Below, in pieces: positions 7,559-15,218 of a stretch of DNA of 29,897 bases. This DNA is from HIMB59 sp038124765 (lineage in GTDB: Bacteria > Pseudomonadota > Alphaproteobacteria > HIMB59). The notes below the pieces were generated by a model that saw only the letters and a program-made list of their open reading frames with translations, was not told the origin of the DNA and made no database searches. Both the position numbers and the translations under genes were made by a program. Numbering within the stretch: the first letter of the stretch is position 1; each line of letters opens with the position of its first letter. Location: the NCBI GenBank assembly GCA_038124765.1, contig JAYPCO010000011.1, forward strand, positions 1-29,897, in the 5' to 3' direction.

Positions 7559-8947
7559 TTATTTTAAGATTTTTTGAAATTTTTGTATGTTTTTTTTCAC
7601 TGCATTTGGGTTAGTGCTCATTGGCGTTTTTTTTCTAAATAAACTTTTCTTAACATCAATATATTCATATATTTTATGATCTATTTTGTTTTCAAATTTT
7701 TGAAAATCGCTTAATTTCAACTCAGAAAGATTACAATTTTTTGACTGAGCAAAGCCCACAATACTAGCTATTATTTTGTATGATTTTCTAAAAGGTATTT
7801 TTTTTTCAATCACCAAGTAGTCTGCTAAATCAGTAGCGGTTGCAAAAAATTGATTACAGATTTCTTTGCCCAAGTCTTTATTAAATGTTGACTGATCAAT
7901 GACTCTTTCCATAACTTTTAATGAAATTATTAACTCATCATAACATTCAAAAATGATTTTTTTATCTTCTTGAAAATCTTTAAAGTAAGTTAAAGGCAAT
8001 GAAGAGATTATATTAGCAAATTCATTTGCTTTTGATCTTATAATATTAGATTTCGATCTAATCAGCTCTAAAGAGTCAGGGTTTCTTTTTTGAGGCATGA
8101 TTGAGCTACCGGTAGAATATTCAGGGTGAATATTAAATAATTTAGCAGTATTACTGGACCAATAAATCAATTCAGATGCTAATTTTCCAAGATGGATAGC
8201 TGTTGTAGTACTTGCATGTAAAAAATATAAACAAAAATCTCTATCGCTGACACCATCCATAGAGTTGCTTTTAGATCTGCTAAAACCTAAAGATTTATTT
8301 AAAATTTTTGTGTCAAGGCTATAGTTACTTCCTGCTAGTGCTGCACTTCCTAGTACATTTTCATCGCTTCCCGCTACACTAAAATCAAAATATTTTAAAT
8401 CTCTATGAAACATCTCTAAATAAGCGCAAAGGTGATGGGCTAAGGTTACGGGTTGTGCAACTTGCAAGTGAGTAAAACCTGGCACAATTGTTTTTTCATG
8501 TATTTTTGCTTGCTTTAGTAGCACTTTCATTAATTCTGTTATTTGTTTTTTTAAATTAATGCTTGCTTTTTTAACCCAAAGTCTTGTATCAGTGGCAACC
8601 TGATCGTTCCTCGATCTACCAGTGTGAATTTTAAGTGCTAAGTCTCCAACTTTTTGAAATAGTAAATGTTCAACATTCATATGAATGTCTTCATTTTTTT
8701 TTGAAAATTTAATTTTTTTATTTCTATGATCTTTTAAGATTGATTTAAGCCCGCTAATAATTTTAGACACTTCATTTTTGTTAATAACACCAAGCTTACC
8801 CAGTGCTTGAACATGAGCAGAAGTAACTTCTATATCTTCTTCAATAAGTCTTTGGTCTATATCAATTGAACTATTAAAATCATCCATTAATGAGGAAGTA
8901 TTTTTGTTAATAGATGTAGATAGAATTTTACTTTTCTTCGATGTCAT
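7559..8947 (-). CDS. argH: Argininosuccinate lyase
   Basis: A 462-aa member of the fumarase/aspartase superfamily, cleaving argininosuccinate to arginine and fumarate. Clear motifs: NEDIHMNVEHLL (about 85-96), HTGRSRNDQVATD (108-120), GFTHLQVAQP with H160, DGVSDRDF (231-238) and the signature GSSIMPQKRNPDS (280-292) with the catalytic serine. Length is normal. The N-terminus is odd: the WGGRF motif that usually opens ArgH, ahead of the NASI block, is absent, and SLMDDFNSSIDID (19-31) follows a Ser/Lys/Asn-rich lead. It is the second gene of the HIG1-argH-lptM-lysA operon, 13 bases after the HIG1 gene. Confidence 0.95.
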   Translation of the reverse strand: MTSKKSKILSTSINKNTSSLMDDFNSSIDIDQRLIEEDIEVTSAHVQALGKLGVINKNEVSKIISGLKSILKDHRNKKIKFSKKNEDIHMNVEHLLFQKVGDLALKIHTGRSRNDQVATDTRLWVKKASINLKKQITELMKVLLKQAKIHEKTIVPGFTHLQVAQPVTLAHHLCAYLEMFHRDLKYFDFSVAGSDENVLGSAALAGSNYSLDTKILNKSLGFSRSKSNSMDGVSDRDFCLYFLHASTTTAIHLGKLASELIYWSSNTAKLFNIHPEYSTGSSIMPQKRNPDSLELIRSKSNIIRSKANEFANIISSLPLTYFKDFQEDKKIIFECYDELIISLKVMERVIDQSTFNKDLGKEICNQFFATATDLADYLVIEKKIPFRKSYKIIASIVGFAQSKNCNLSELKLSDFQKFENKIDHKIYEYIDVKKSLFRKKTPMSTNPNAVKKNIQKFQKILK

Positions 8948-8960
8948 TGGTAGAAACTTT

Positions 8961-9161
8961 TTATCTTGCTAAATATACAATAGCAGCAAAGACAAAAACA
9001 GCTATTCCTTGGAATAGGACTCTCATTCGCATTAACTTGTTACTGTATTTTTTATTGAAATTCCCATTTTTAGCCATAGCAATAACTCCAATTACTACCA
9101 TCAACAAAGCAAGTAGCATTGAAGCGGCTAAAATAAGTGGCAATATCCCTGAAGAATTCAT
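8961..9161 (-). CDS. HIG1-domain twin-transmembrane protein
   Basis: A 66-aa inner membrane protein with two membrane helices (about 6-30 and 46-64) joined by a short basic loop. The loop and second helix start read NKLMRMRVLFQG, matching the conserved signature of HIG1-domain/twin-TM proteins. Mitochondrial relatives are cytochrome oxidase assembly and supercomplex factors; the bacterial versions are uncharacterised. It is the first gene of the operon leading into argH. No cytochrome oxidase gene is in the window, so the neighbourhood does not explain its role. Confidence 0.82.
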   Translation of the reverse strand: MNSSGILPLILAASMLLALLMVVIGVIAMAKNGNFNKKYSNKLMRMRVLFQGIAVFVFAAIVYLAR

Positions 9162-9217
9162 GGTAAATAGTTATCAGATTATCTATAAATGTCTAATTAT
9201 TAAATATTTTTAAAATA

Positions 9218-9823
9218 ATGAAGAAAATAATACTTTTTTTACATGGCTATGGTTCCAATGGTAGTGACTTAATCACATTGAAGGACTATATAAACCATGA
9301 TCCGGATAAAACAGAATTCCTTTCACCAAACGCTCCAGAGCCATGTGAATTCAATTATTTTGGCTACCAATGGTTTCCATTACGTGATCGAACTCCTTTA
9401 GAGATTGAAAGTGGTTTAAAGACTGGTTTTGGTTATTTAAATTCTATAATTGAAAAAATTTGTATCGATTATTCAGTACAAAGTTCGGACATATCATTAG
9501 TTGGGTTTTCTCAAGGATCCATGCTTTCTACTTATTATGGTTTAACCAGCGGTAGAGATTTTTATAATATCATTTCACTCTCTGGGTCACTGCCTAAAAT
9601 TATTTTAGACAAACTTGAAATCAAAAATACTTCAACTACTTTTGAAATATTTCATGGTAAACAGGATGATGTAGTTGATTATCATCAAGCCATAGAGACA
9701 AATGAGTTTCTTCAAGGATTAAACTTTAAAAGTAAACTAGTTCTGGATGAGAATTGCTCTCACTCCATTAGCCCTTTAGCTCTGAATATGATTAACCAAT
9801 CTTATTTAAGCTGGGTTTTATAA
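9218..9823 (+). CDS. Phospholipase/carboxylesterase-family alpha/beta hydrolase
   Basis: A 201-aa cytosolic serine hydrolase of the carboxylesterase/YpfH type (Abhydrolase_2). It opens with FLHGYGSNGSDL (7-18), the oxyanion region, followed by LSPNAPEP (35-42). The nucleophile is S98 in GFSQGS. The acid is D150 or D151 in HGKQDDVV, and the histidine is H182 in CSHSIS, so the triad is complete. Natural substrates of this family are usually small esters, thioesters or lysophospholipids; none can be named here. It reads divergently from the HIG1 gene with 56 bases between them, in which I see no convincing promoter, and precedes the HNH gene by 44 bases. Confidence 0.87.
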   Translation: MKKIILFLHGYGSNGSDLITLKDYINHDPDKTEFLSPNAPEPCEFNYFGYQWFPLRDRTPLEIESGLKTGFGYLNSIIEKICIDYSVQSSDISLVGFSQGSMLSTYYGLTSGRDFYNIISLSGSLPKIILDKLEIKNTSTTFEIFHGKQDDVVDYHQAIETNEFLQGLNFKSKLVLDENCSHSISPLALNMINQSYLSWVL

Positions 9824-9867
9824 AATTTTAATCATTTTTAATTCTATGATTGTGTTATTATTTAGTA

Positions 9868-10428
9868 ATGATCAGCTCGAATCATTGTCCAAGCTTGGTA
9901 CTTAACGCTGATTATCGGCCATTGAGCTATTTCCCTTTATCTGTATGGACTTGGAAAGACGCAGTTAAAGCAGTTTTTTTGGATAGAGTAAATATTGTAG
10001 AACAATATGATCAGAAGGTTTCATCACCTTCTTTTGAAATGAATCTTCCAAGTATAATAGCTTTAAAAGATTACATCCCTCATAGTCATAAGCCCGCTTT
10101 TACTCGATTTAATGTTTTTTTAAGAGATGATTTTACTTGCCAGTATTGTAATGAAAAATTTTCAACAAAAGAATTAACTTTCGATCACCTAATACCACGG
10201 TCGAAAGGGGGATTAACTAATTGGGAAAATGTAGTTACTGCTTGCTCTGATTGTAACTGGACAAAAGGTAGTAAATCTTTAACGCAAGTTGGTTTTAAAC
10301 TTATTAGAAAACCAAAAGAGCCGTCTCAATACTCTTTAAGATTAAAGAGTAGAAATTTTCCATCAGATTATCTCCACTCAAGTTGGAGAGATTATCTTTA
10401 TTGGGATAGTATTTTGGAAAGAGACTAG
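9868..10428 (+). CDS. HNH endonuclease-domain protein
   Basis: A 186-aa protein with a conserved N-terminal block LVLNADYRPLSYFPLSVW (10-27) and a C-terminal HNH domain. The HNH domain shows C91-x2-C94 and C126-x2-C129 as a zinc knuckle, FDHLIPRSKGG with H107, WENVV with N121 and CN with N130, so the ββα-metal nuclease core looks intact. This family is widespread as a single chromosomal copy in alphaproteobacteria and other groups and is not tied to a mobile element; its substrate is unknown. A longer frame opens with a TTG at 9850, but the ATG at 9868 gives the family's usual N-terminus. It overlaps the convergent coq7 by 4 bases. Confidence 0.88.
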   Translation: MISSNHCPSLVLNADYRPLSYFPLSVWTWKDAVKAVFLDRVNIVEQYDQKVSSPSFEMNLPSIIALKDYIPHSHKPAFTRFNVFLRDDFTCQYCNEKFSTKELTFDHLIPRSKGGLTNWENVVTACSDCNWTKGSKSLTQVGFKLIRKPKEPSQYSLRLKSRNFPSDYLHSSWRDYLYWDSILERD

Positions 10429-10982
10429 TATTTTTTTGATACTTTGATTGCAGTATAGCAAAGTGATTTTATTGCTTTAGCTAAAAGAACGTATCCTGTC
10501 GTCATTTCAGCGTGATGTTCAACTCCTGTATCGTGATGCTCTAATTCATCCTCCCTGAATTTTTTAACTATTTTAAGCAACTCTGGATTGATTTTTCTGT
10601 TTTCAAGCTCCAAAGCTTGATCTTCATAATGCTGGCCTATAACCTCTTCAACCGCAACTGTGCAAGCCATTGCAGCTTTTTTACCGAGTAGAGCTGTACC
10701 CACACCTAAAGCATATCCAGCTAAATTCCAAATGGGGAACATAACAGTCGGTTTGACATTTTCTTTAACTATTAATTCATCAAAAGTTGATTTATGAATT
10801 TCTTCTTGATCAGCCATTTCTTTAATTTCTTTTCCAAAAGGGGTGTCTTTATTGAATATTTTTAATTGTCCTCGATAAATTTGAGTAGCACCGTGCTCAC
10901 CAGCATGATCAACTCTGATAATTTCCTCGATTAACCTTCGATCTTTAGGGGAAAGCTTTTTAGTACTTTTTTTTAAAGCCAT
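10425..10982 (-). CDS. coq7: COQ7-type diiron demethoxyubiquinone hydroxylase
   Basis: A 185-aa helical diiron enzyme catalysing the last hydroxylation in ubiquinone synthesis, at the membrane surface. Iron ligands visible with the ATG start: E29 in VDHAGEHGA, E60 and H63 in DQEEIH, E112/E113 in CTVAVEEVIGQHYED, and E146/H149 in REDELEHHD. This matches the complete ligand set of COQ7. Its presence implies aerobic respiration with ubiquinone. A TTG three codons upstream is possible; I prefer the ATG at 10982. Either start lies inside the end of dsbB, so translation is probably coupled. Length agrees with bacterial COQ7. Confidence 0.93.
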   Translation of the reverse strand: MALKKSTKKLSPKDRRLIEEIIRVDHAGEHGATQIYRGQLKIFNKDTPFGKEIKEMADQEEIHKSTFDELIVKENVKPTVMFPIWNLAGYALGVGTALLGKKAAMACTVAVEEVIGQHYEDQALELENRKINPELLKIVKKFREDELEHHDTGVEHHAEMTTGYVLLAKAIKSLCYTAIKVSKKY

Positions 10983-11430
10983 TGAGTGCAATTATTAGCA
11001 GAAATGCGATTGAAAACAAAGAGTTATAAATTGATAAAGGGACACCAAAATATTTCAAATTTGCATTGGAACAATTCACTACTAAAGAGTCATTCATTAA
11101 GGCATCTTTTAATTTTGTAATATCTTTAGGTAGGGTGGCACTCTCACAACCTGAATAATTCAAAATACCTAAGGTAGATAGGGTATGATAATTAGAAATT
11201 ATAAATTCCGCAAAAAGCAAAAGTATTAGTATGGAGTAATAAATTTTAAATTTTTTTTTAAAAATAAAATAAAAAGAACTTACTAATATTATTAGATAGT
11301 AAGGAATTCTTTGATAAATACAAAGTTTACATGGCTGATGTCCTAAAAAGTATTGCAAAAAAAAAGCAAAGCAGATAGCTAGTATTGAAAATATTAATAT
11401 TATTTGACTTATTTTTATTTTATCTAGCAT
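10960..11430 (-). CDS. dsbB: DsbB-family disulfide bond formation protein
   Basis: A 156-aa inner membrane protein with four predicted helices. The first periplasmic loop carries the C-x2-C redox pair C34/C37 in QPCKLCIYQRIPY, the family signature. The second periplasmic loop holds the partner cysteines C95 and C120. DsbB reoxidises DsbA and passes electrons to ubiquinone, which fits with coq7 being the next gene. The start shares TAATG with the yqaA stop (1-base overlap), and the end overlaps coq7 by 23 bases. No dsbA is in the window. Confidence 0.92.
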   Translation of the reverse strand: MLDKIKISQIILIFSILAICFAFFLQYFLGHQPCKLCIYQRIPYYLIILVSSFYFIFKKKFKIYYSILILLLFAEFIISNYHTLSTLGILNYSGCESATLPKDITKLKDALMNDSLVVNCSNANLKYFGVPLSIYNSLFSIAFLLIIALNGFKKKY

Positions 11431-11990
11431 TATTTAAATAACAATAATGAAACTCCCACAACGATTAATGGTAAAAATAAAAAAATAAGAAGTTTATTTC
11501 TTTTTAAATAAACAATACCTGCATCCCCAAACTTACTAACAAGAAAACCAATGATCCAAAACCTTAAACCTCTAGAAAAAAAAGAAAGTAAGATAAAAAT
11601 TAAAAAATTGAATTTAGAGTAGCCACTAGTGATAGCAATAATTTTATAGGGGATGGGAGTAAATCCGCCTAAGAATATAGCAAGATACCCCCAGTGATTA
11701 TAAAAATTAAGAAAGGTTTCTTGTTTAGAGATATTTATATAATTCGCTACCAAATCAAAAAAAATAAGACCGATAAAGTAACCTACCATACCTCCAATAA
11801 TTGAAAAAAAAGTACAATTCAGTACGCTTTGGATAAATTTATTTTTGTTAAAGTGGATTACGGGTATCAAAATAATATCTGGAGGTATTGGAAAAAAAAT
11901 ACTTTCTATGAAAGCTGTGATTGACAGTACGTATTGTGAATATTTAGATTTCGATTGTTTTTCAATAAAAATGACTAAATTTTGAAACAT
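11430..11990 (-). CDS. yqaA: YqaA-family (VTT/DedA-related) membrane protein
   Basis: A 186-aa protein with four to five membrane helices. Family features are the acidic-proline segment FIESIFFPIPPDIILIP (about 27-43), the glycine-rich helix GGMVGYFIG (about 66-74) and the re-entrant loop GGFTPIPYKIIAITSG (about 108-123), typical of the VTT (SNARE-associated/DedA) fold. Distant members act as lipid scramblases or flippases; YqaA itself has no agreed function. A yqaA-dsbB order is frequent in alphaproteobacteria. It starts 26 bases after the stop of the metal transporter, so it may be co-transcribed with it. Confidence 0.87.
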   Translation of the reverse strand: MFQNLVIFIEKQSKSKYSQYVLSITAFIESIFFPIPPDIILIPVIHFNKNKFIQSVLNCTFFSIIGGMVGYFIGLIFFDLVANYINISKQETFLNFYNHWGYLAIFLGGFTPIPYKIIAITSGYSKFNFLIFILLSFFSRGLRFWIIGFLVSKFGDAGIVYLKRNKLLIFLFLPLIVVGVSLLLFK

Positions 11991-12016
11991 GGCTGTGTTG
12001 ATTTTGTTAGCTTTAT

Positions 12017-13144
12017 TTAAGCAACAAAATAATACCAGAAGTAGGCAATAACAAGAGCAGGAATGGCGCTATAAAGGGTAGCCAAAATTGCAGCTTTAGG
12101 CGAAATCGCAATAGCAGGGAAAAGAGCATCACCATCATTAGAGATAGAATTCCCAATTTGGGCAGACATTGGTAATTGTCCACTAACATACATTGAAGTG
12201 ATCATAATTTGCGGCCCACACCCAGGTATGAAACCTACTAGGATTGCCATTAAAGGTATAAAAGGTCCAAAGAGAATTAATGAATCAAATATTTGACCGT
12301 TAGATAGGGAGTTTATCATTTCAAATAAAACAAAAGATATGATAACCCAGACCGTAACAAAGCATGTTGTGTCGACAACTTTTCTATACGAATTCTCGTG
12401 GATGGAAGCCATTTGAATATCAGTTAAAGGGTTAAGCACCCATAAAAGCAAACAATAGAAGGCAGCAAAAAACATTCCAATTTGAAGAAGGTCAATACCA
12501 TAAAAATAAAACTGAAATTTTAAATTTAATGCATTTGTAATTCCAAGTAAAAACCCAGGTACTAAAATAATATACCAAAGCTTATAAAACTTATTTGAAG
12601 TTTTATTTTCAGGAAGCTCTGAAAAATTAATGACCTTTTTTTTAGTTGAGTTGAGAAAATTTGATGTAAAAGGTTTGGCAATATAACCAGAAATAATGCC
12701 AGTAAAAAAAGTTAAAGGTAATATAATTAAAGCGGCTTGAGGTTTGGTTGCTATCAGTAAAAATGCAGCATCTCCCATTGTGCTAATTAAGGCTGCTAAA
12801 ACAGCACCAAAAGAAACTATATTTTTTGTAAACATGCTCATTACCATAATGGCACCGCCACATCCTGGAATTACTCCTAATAGGGATGCGATAGGTATTT
12901 CTAAATTCTTATTTTTAGAAATGATTTTTTGAATATTAAAGTTTCTTTTTTCTAAAAAGATAAAAAATAATAAAGTAACGGCTACAAAGGAAGAGACAGA
13001 AATATAAGCGCTACTGGCTGAGTTGAGAAGTATATCTCTAGAATTTTGATTTATTAACAATAGTAGCAAACATATGAACAATATAATTTTTGAGACCCTC
13101 AGATATTGAAGACGGCGACTTAATTGTAAAACAAGTTCTGTCAT
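12017..13144 (-). CDS. 10-TM putative manganese/heavy-metal transporter (ArsP_2-like)
   Basis: A 375-aa polytopic protein built from two related halves. Each has a GxIPGCG loop (VIPGCGGA at 91-98; FIPGCGPQ at 305-312), followed about 30 residues later by a Gly-Asp site (STMGDAAF, 121-128; SNDGDALF, 335-342) and a KPQAA or SPKAA turn. This is the layout of the Pfam family described as putative 10TM heavy-metal exporter, which RefSeq also names putative manganese transporter. The gene is divergent from mntR. A consensus-like promoter and a perfect palindrome overlie its transcription start, so it is probably the direct target of that regulator. Repression by Mn-bound MntR would fit uptake better than export. 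The annotated ATG gives a leader of only about 15 bases. Confidence 0.85.
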   Translation of the reverse strand: MTELVLQLSRRLQYLRVSKIILFICLLLLLINQNSRDILLNSASSAYISVSSFVAVTLLFFIFLEKRNFNIQKIISKNKNLEIPIASLLGVIPGCGGAIMVMSMFTKNIVSFGAVLAALISTMGDAAFLLIATKPQAALIILPLTFFTGIISGYIAKPFTSNFLNSTKKKVINFSELPENKTSNKFYKLWYIILVPGFLLGITNALNLKFQFYFYGIDLLQIGMFFAAFYCLLLWVLNPLTDIQMASIHENSYRKVVDTTCFVTVWVIISFVLFEMINSLSNGQIFDSLILFGPFIPLMAILVGFIPGCGPQIMITSMYVSGQLPMSAQIGNSISNDGDALFPAIAISPKAAILATLYSAIPALVIAYFWYYFVA

Positions 13145-13146
13145 TT

Positions 13147-13168
13147 ATTTTTAGCCTAGGCTAAAAAT
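13147..13168. promoter_or_regulatory. 22-bp perfect palindrome, predicted MntR operator
   Basis: The sequence is perfectly self-complementary over 22 bases, centred on CCTAGG between 13157 and 13158, with arms TTTTTAGC and GCTAAAAA. It begins within the -10 box of the transporter promoter and spans the expected start of transcription, a classic position for a repressor. The neighbouring divergent gene is a DtxR-family MntR, so that regulator is the natural ligand; the assignment is inference from position and symmetry. Confidence 0.75.
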
Positions 13169-13189
13169 TATAGACAGTACTAAAAATTA
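13161..13189. repeat. 10-bp direct repeat in the mntR-transporter intergenic region
   Basis: CTAAAAATTA occurs exactly twice, at 13161-13170 and 13180-13189, offset by 19 bases, close to two helical turns. The first copy is the right arm of the palindrome; the second lies in the spacer between the -35 and -10 boxes and forms a weaker inverted repeat ACTAA/TTAGT (13179-13191). It may be a secondary half-site for the same regulator. Confidence 0.5.
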
Positions 13190-13194
13190 GTCAA
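13167..13194 (-). promoter_or_regulatory. Predicted sigma-70 promoter of the metal transporter gene
   Basis: On the minus strand TTGACT (13194-13189) is followed after 16 bases by a perfect TATAAT (13172-13167). It is the best promoter match I found in the window. Transcription should start near 13160, in the middle of the palindrome, giving a leader of about 15 bases without a good ribosome binding site. Confidence 0.75.
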
Positions 13195-13237
13195 ACACTG
13201 CTTTACATCCGCCTTTTTACTTAATAAGTTGAAATTT

Positions 13238-13648
13238 ATGAAAAACACTAGATCTAGTGCCCCCTATCAGTACTCCAACATAAGAGATCAAAATAAAAAC
13301 GAGATATTGGAAGATTATGTTGAGGCGATTAAAGAAATAGCTGAAACAAATGGTGATGTAAAAAATACTGATTTAGCTAAACATTTTGGTGTTTCACAAG
13401 CCACCGTAAATAAAAATATTAAAAGGCTTATAGGTTCCAATCTAGTAACATCTGAACCGTATCGTTCAATATTTTTAACAGACAAGGGTGTAAAGCTTGC
13501 AATTAACGCCCAAGAAAAGCATGAAATTGTCTATAAATTTTTAATTAAAATTGGTGTTTCAAAAAAAACTGCTGAAATCGACAGTGAGGGTATAGAACAT
13601 CATGTAAGTGAAGAAACTTTAAAGTTAATGAAAAAATTTATTGGTTAG
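13238..13648 (+). CDS. mntR: Manganese-responsive regulator MntR (DtxR family)
   Basis: A 136-aa DtxR-family repressor with a winged helix (about 22-85; recognition helix near VSQATVNKNIKRL) and a dimerisation domain, lacking the C-terminal SH3-like domain, as in MntR. The metal ligands of B. subtilis MntR line up: D26 and E29 in EDYVE, H95 in EKHE, and E117, E120 and H121 in SEGIEHHV. With an aspartate at the first position and glutamate at the E99-equivalent, the set is MntR-like rather than DtxR-like. A TTG at 13229 gives three more residues; I chose the ATG. It is divergent from the transporter gene and ends one base before the convergent permease gene. Confidence 0.92.
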   Translation: MKNTRSSAPYQYSNIRDQNKNEILEDYVEAIKEIAETNGDVKNTDLAKHFGVSQATVNKNIKRLIGSNLVTSEPYRSIFLTDKGVKLAINAQEKHEIVYKFLIKIGVSKKTAEIDSEGIEHHVSEETLKLMKKFIG

Positions 13649-13649
13649 T

Positions 13650-15218
13650 TTAATTCTTATTTTTAATTAAAATTCTTTTTTCTAAAATATTCTCGAAGAA
13701 GTAGATTGCAAAAGATAAGAAAATTATAATTGTTAAAGCATGAAGACTTCCATATTCAAACATCTCATTGGAAGAGTATTCGTACAAACTAGTAGCAAGA
13801 GTATTAAAGTTAAAGGGTCTGAGTAGGAGTGTAATTGGTAACTCCTTAATACTGTCTACAAAAACTAAAAAGAAGCCAGCAAGAATGCTTAATTTAACTT
13901 GAGGTAAAATAATTCTAAAATACGTAGTAGACTGCCTTCTTCCAATAAGCCTTGAAGCATCATCGATAGATTTTCCAATTTTATCTAATCCAGACTCTAA
14001 TGAGTTATTAGAAATGGAAATAAGTCTAGTAACAAGAGCTAAAACTAATCCTATCAAAGTCGCTGTTATTGCTAAATTAGATATTAAATCTAAGTAATAA
14101 ACAAAAAATAATACGCCGAATGCTATAACAACGCCAGGTATTGCATAACCAATATTAATTATTTTTTTATATAAAAATAAAAATTTATTTTTTGAAAATC
14201 GACTAAAATAATTAATAAAAATTGAAATACTAATACACACGAAGCCTACTACTACACCTAGCAGTATAGAATTCCCTAGTGAAGAATAAAAATTTTTAAA
14301 ATCTATAACATTTAGATTGATTAGAACTAAATGAGAAATAAATAATAAAGGAATGATGTAGCCTAAGAGAATTGGAATTAAGCTAGTTACAAATATAAAG
14401 AAAGATGATTGTGGTGTAAGTTTATATCTTGACCATTTAATATTTTCATAGGAGGCGTTATTAAATCTTTTATTCCCACGAAAATAATGTTCAAAAATAT
14501 ATAAACTTGTCATTAAAACTAAAATAATAAGAGATAAAACAAACGCTGAGGGAAGTTCATTAATAATAGATATATAATGAAACACACCAACTGATAGAGT
14601 TTGAAGTCCAAAATAGTCAGCAACTCCAAAATCATTAGTTGTCTCCATTATTGCAAGCGCTAAACCTGCTGCAATACCTGGTATGGCCATAGGAATGCAA
14701 ATATATAAAAAACACTCAAATCCATTCTTCCCCATCGTTTTAGCGGCCTCTATATATCTTGCTGAGAAATTAATTATCGCAATTCTTGTCAGAAGATAAA
14801 CATAAGGAAAGAGGGAAAGTGCAATAACCAAAGAGGCAAAAAAATAACTTCTTATTGAAAAACCCTTATATGAACTAAACAATATAGAAAGATAGCCACC
14901 TGGCTCGAGTATTTCTGAATAAGCATATGCGGAAATATAGGCAGGAACAGCTAATGGTAAAACTGCAAGCGTTTGAATTAATTTTCTCCCTTTATAATCC
15001 GTCATGGTATTCACCCAAGCAAGAGGAATGCTTATTATTAGAACTAAAGCAGAAACAGTAACAATTAAAATTAAAGATCCAAAAAAATAGCGGCTTATGT
15101 ATATCTCTTCAAAATTTAAAATTGATAGAATACCGTTTACAATAATTATACAGACGGGAGCTAATATAAGAAAGCTAATGAGTAAAAAAACGATGACTTT
15201 AAAAAAGTTATTATTCAT
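13650..15218 (-). CDS. Iron(III)-type ABC transporter permease (FbpB/AfuB-like), internally duplicated
   Basis: A 522-aa permease with about 12 membrane segments and two BPD_transp_1 domains, as usual for FbpB/SfuB/FutB. Each half carries an EAA-type loop contacting the ATPase: EAAKTMGKNGFECFLYICIPMAIPGI in shortened form EAAKTMGKNG near 160, and DASRLIGRRQ near 423. Family members import ferric iron with a periplasmic binding protein and an ATPase. Neither partner is in the window, so this is an orphan permease; other substrates such as thiamine or 2-aminoethylphosphonate are possible in related families. Its ATG overlaps the stop of the LysE-type gene (ATGA). I see no Fur-like box upstream of that gene. 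Confidence 0.88.
   Translation of the reverse strand: MNNNFFKVIVFLLISFLILAPVCIIIVNGILSILNFEEIYISRYFFGSLILIVTVSALVLIISIPLAWVNTMTDYKGRKLIQTLAVLPLAVPAYISAYAYSEILEPGGYLSILFSSYKGFSIRSYFFASLVIALSLFPYVYLLTRIAIINFSARYIEAAKTMGKNGFECFLYICIPMAIPGIAAGLALAIMETTNDFGVADYFGLQTLSVGVFHYISIINELPSAFVLSLIILVLMTSLYIFEHYFRGNKRFNNASYENIKWSRYKLTPQSSFFIFVTSLIPILLGYIIPLLFISHLVLINLNVIDFKNFYSSLGNSILLGVVVGFVCISISIFINYFSRFSKNKFLFLYKKIINIGYAIPGVVIAFGVLFFVYYLDLISNLAITATLIGLVLALVTRLISISNNSLESGLDKIGKSIDDASRLIGRRQSTTYFRIILPQVKLSILAGFFLVFVDSIKELPITLLLRPFNFNTLATSLYEYSSNEMFEYGSLHALTIIIFLSFAIYFFENILEKRILIKNKN

Noticed and set aside
8941..9213. Plus-strand open frame antisense to the HIG1-domain gene.
   Set aside because: It is the shadow of a well-recognised gene, with no family resemblance of its own.
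9162..9217. TAGACA with downstream A/T hexamers as a promoter for the HIG1-argH operon.
   Set aside because: The -10 partner at correct spacing is poor; a promoter is expected here but I cannot point to it.
9824..9867. Short inverted repeat AATCAT/ATGATT between the esterase and HNH genes, considered as a terminator.
   Set aside because: Six A/T-rich base pairs, a 10-base loop and no following T-run; likely chance in this composition.
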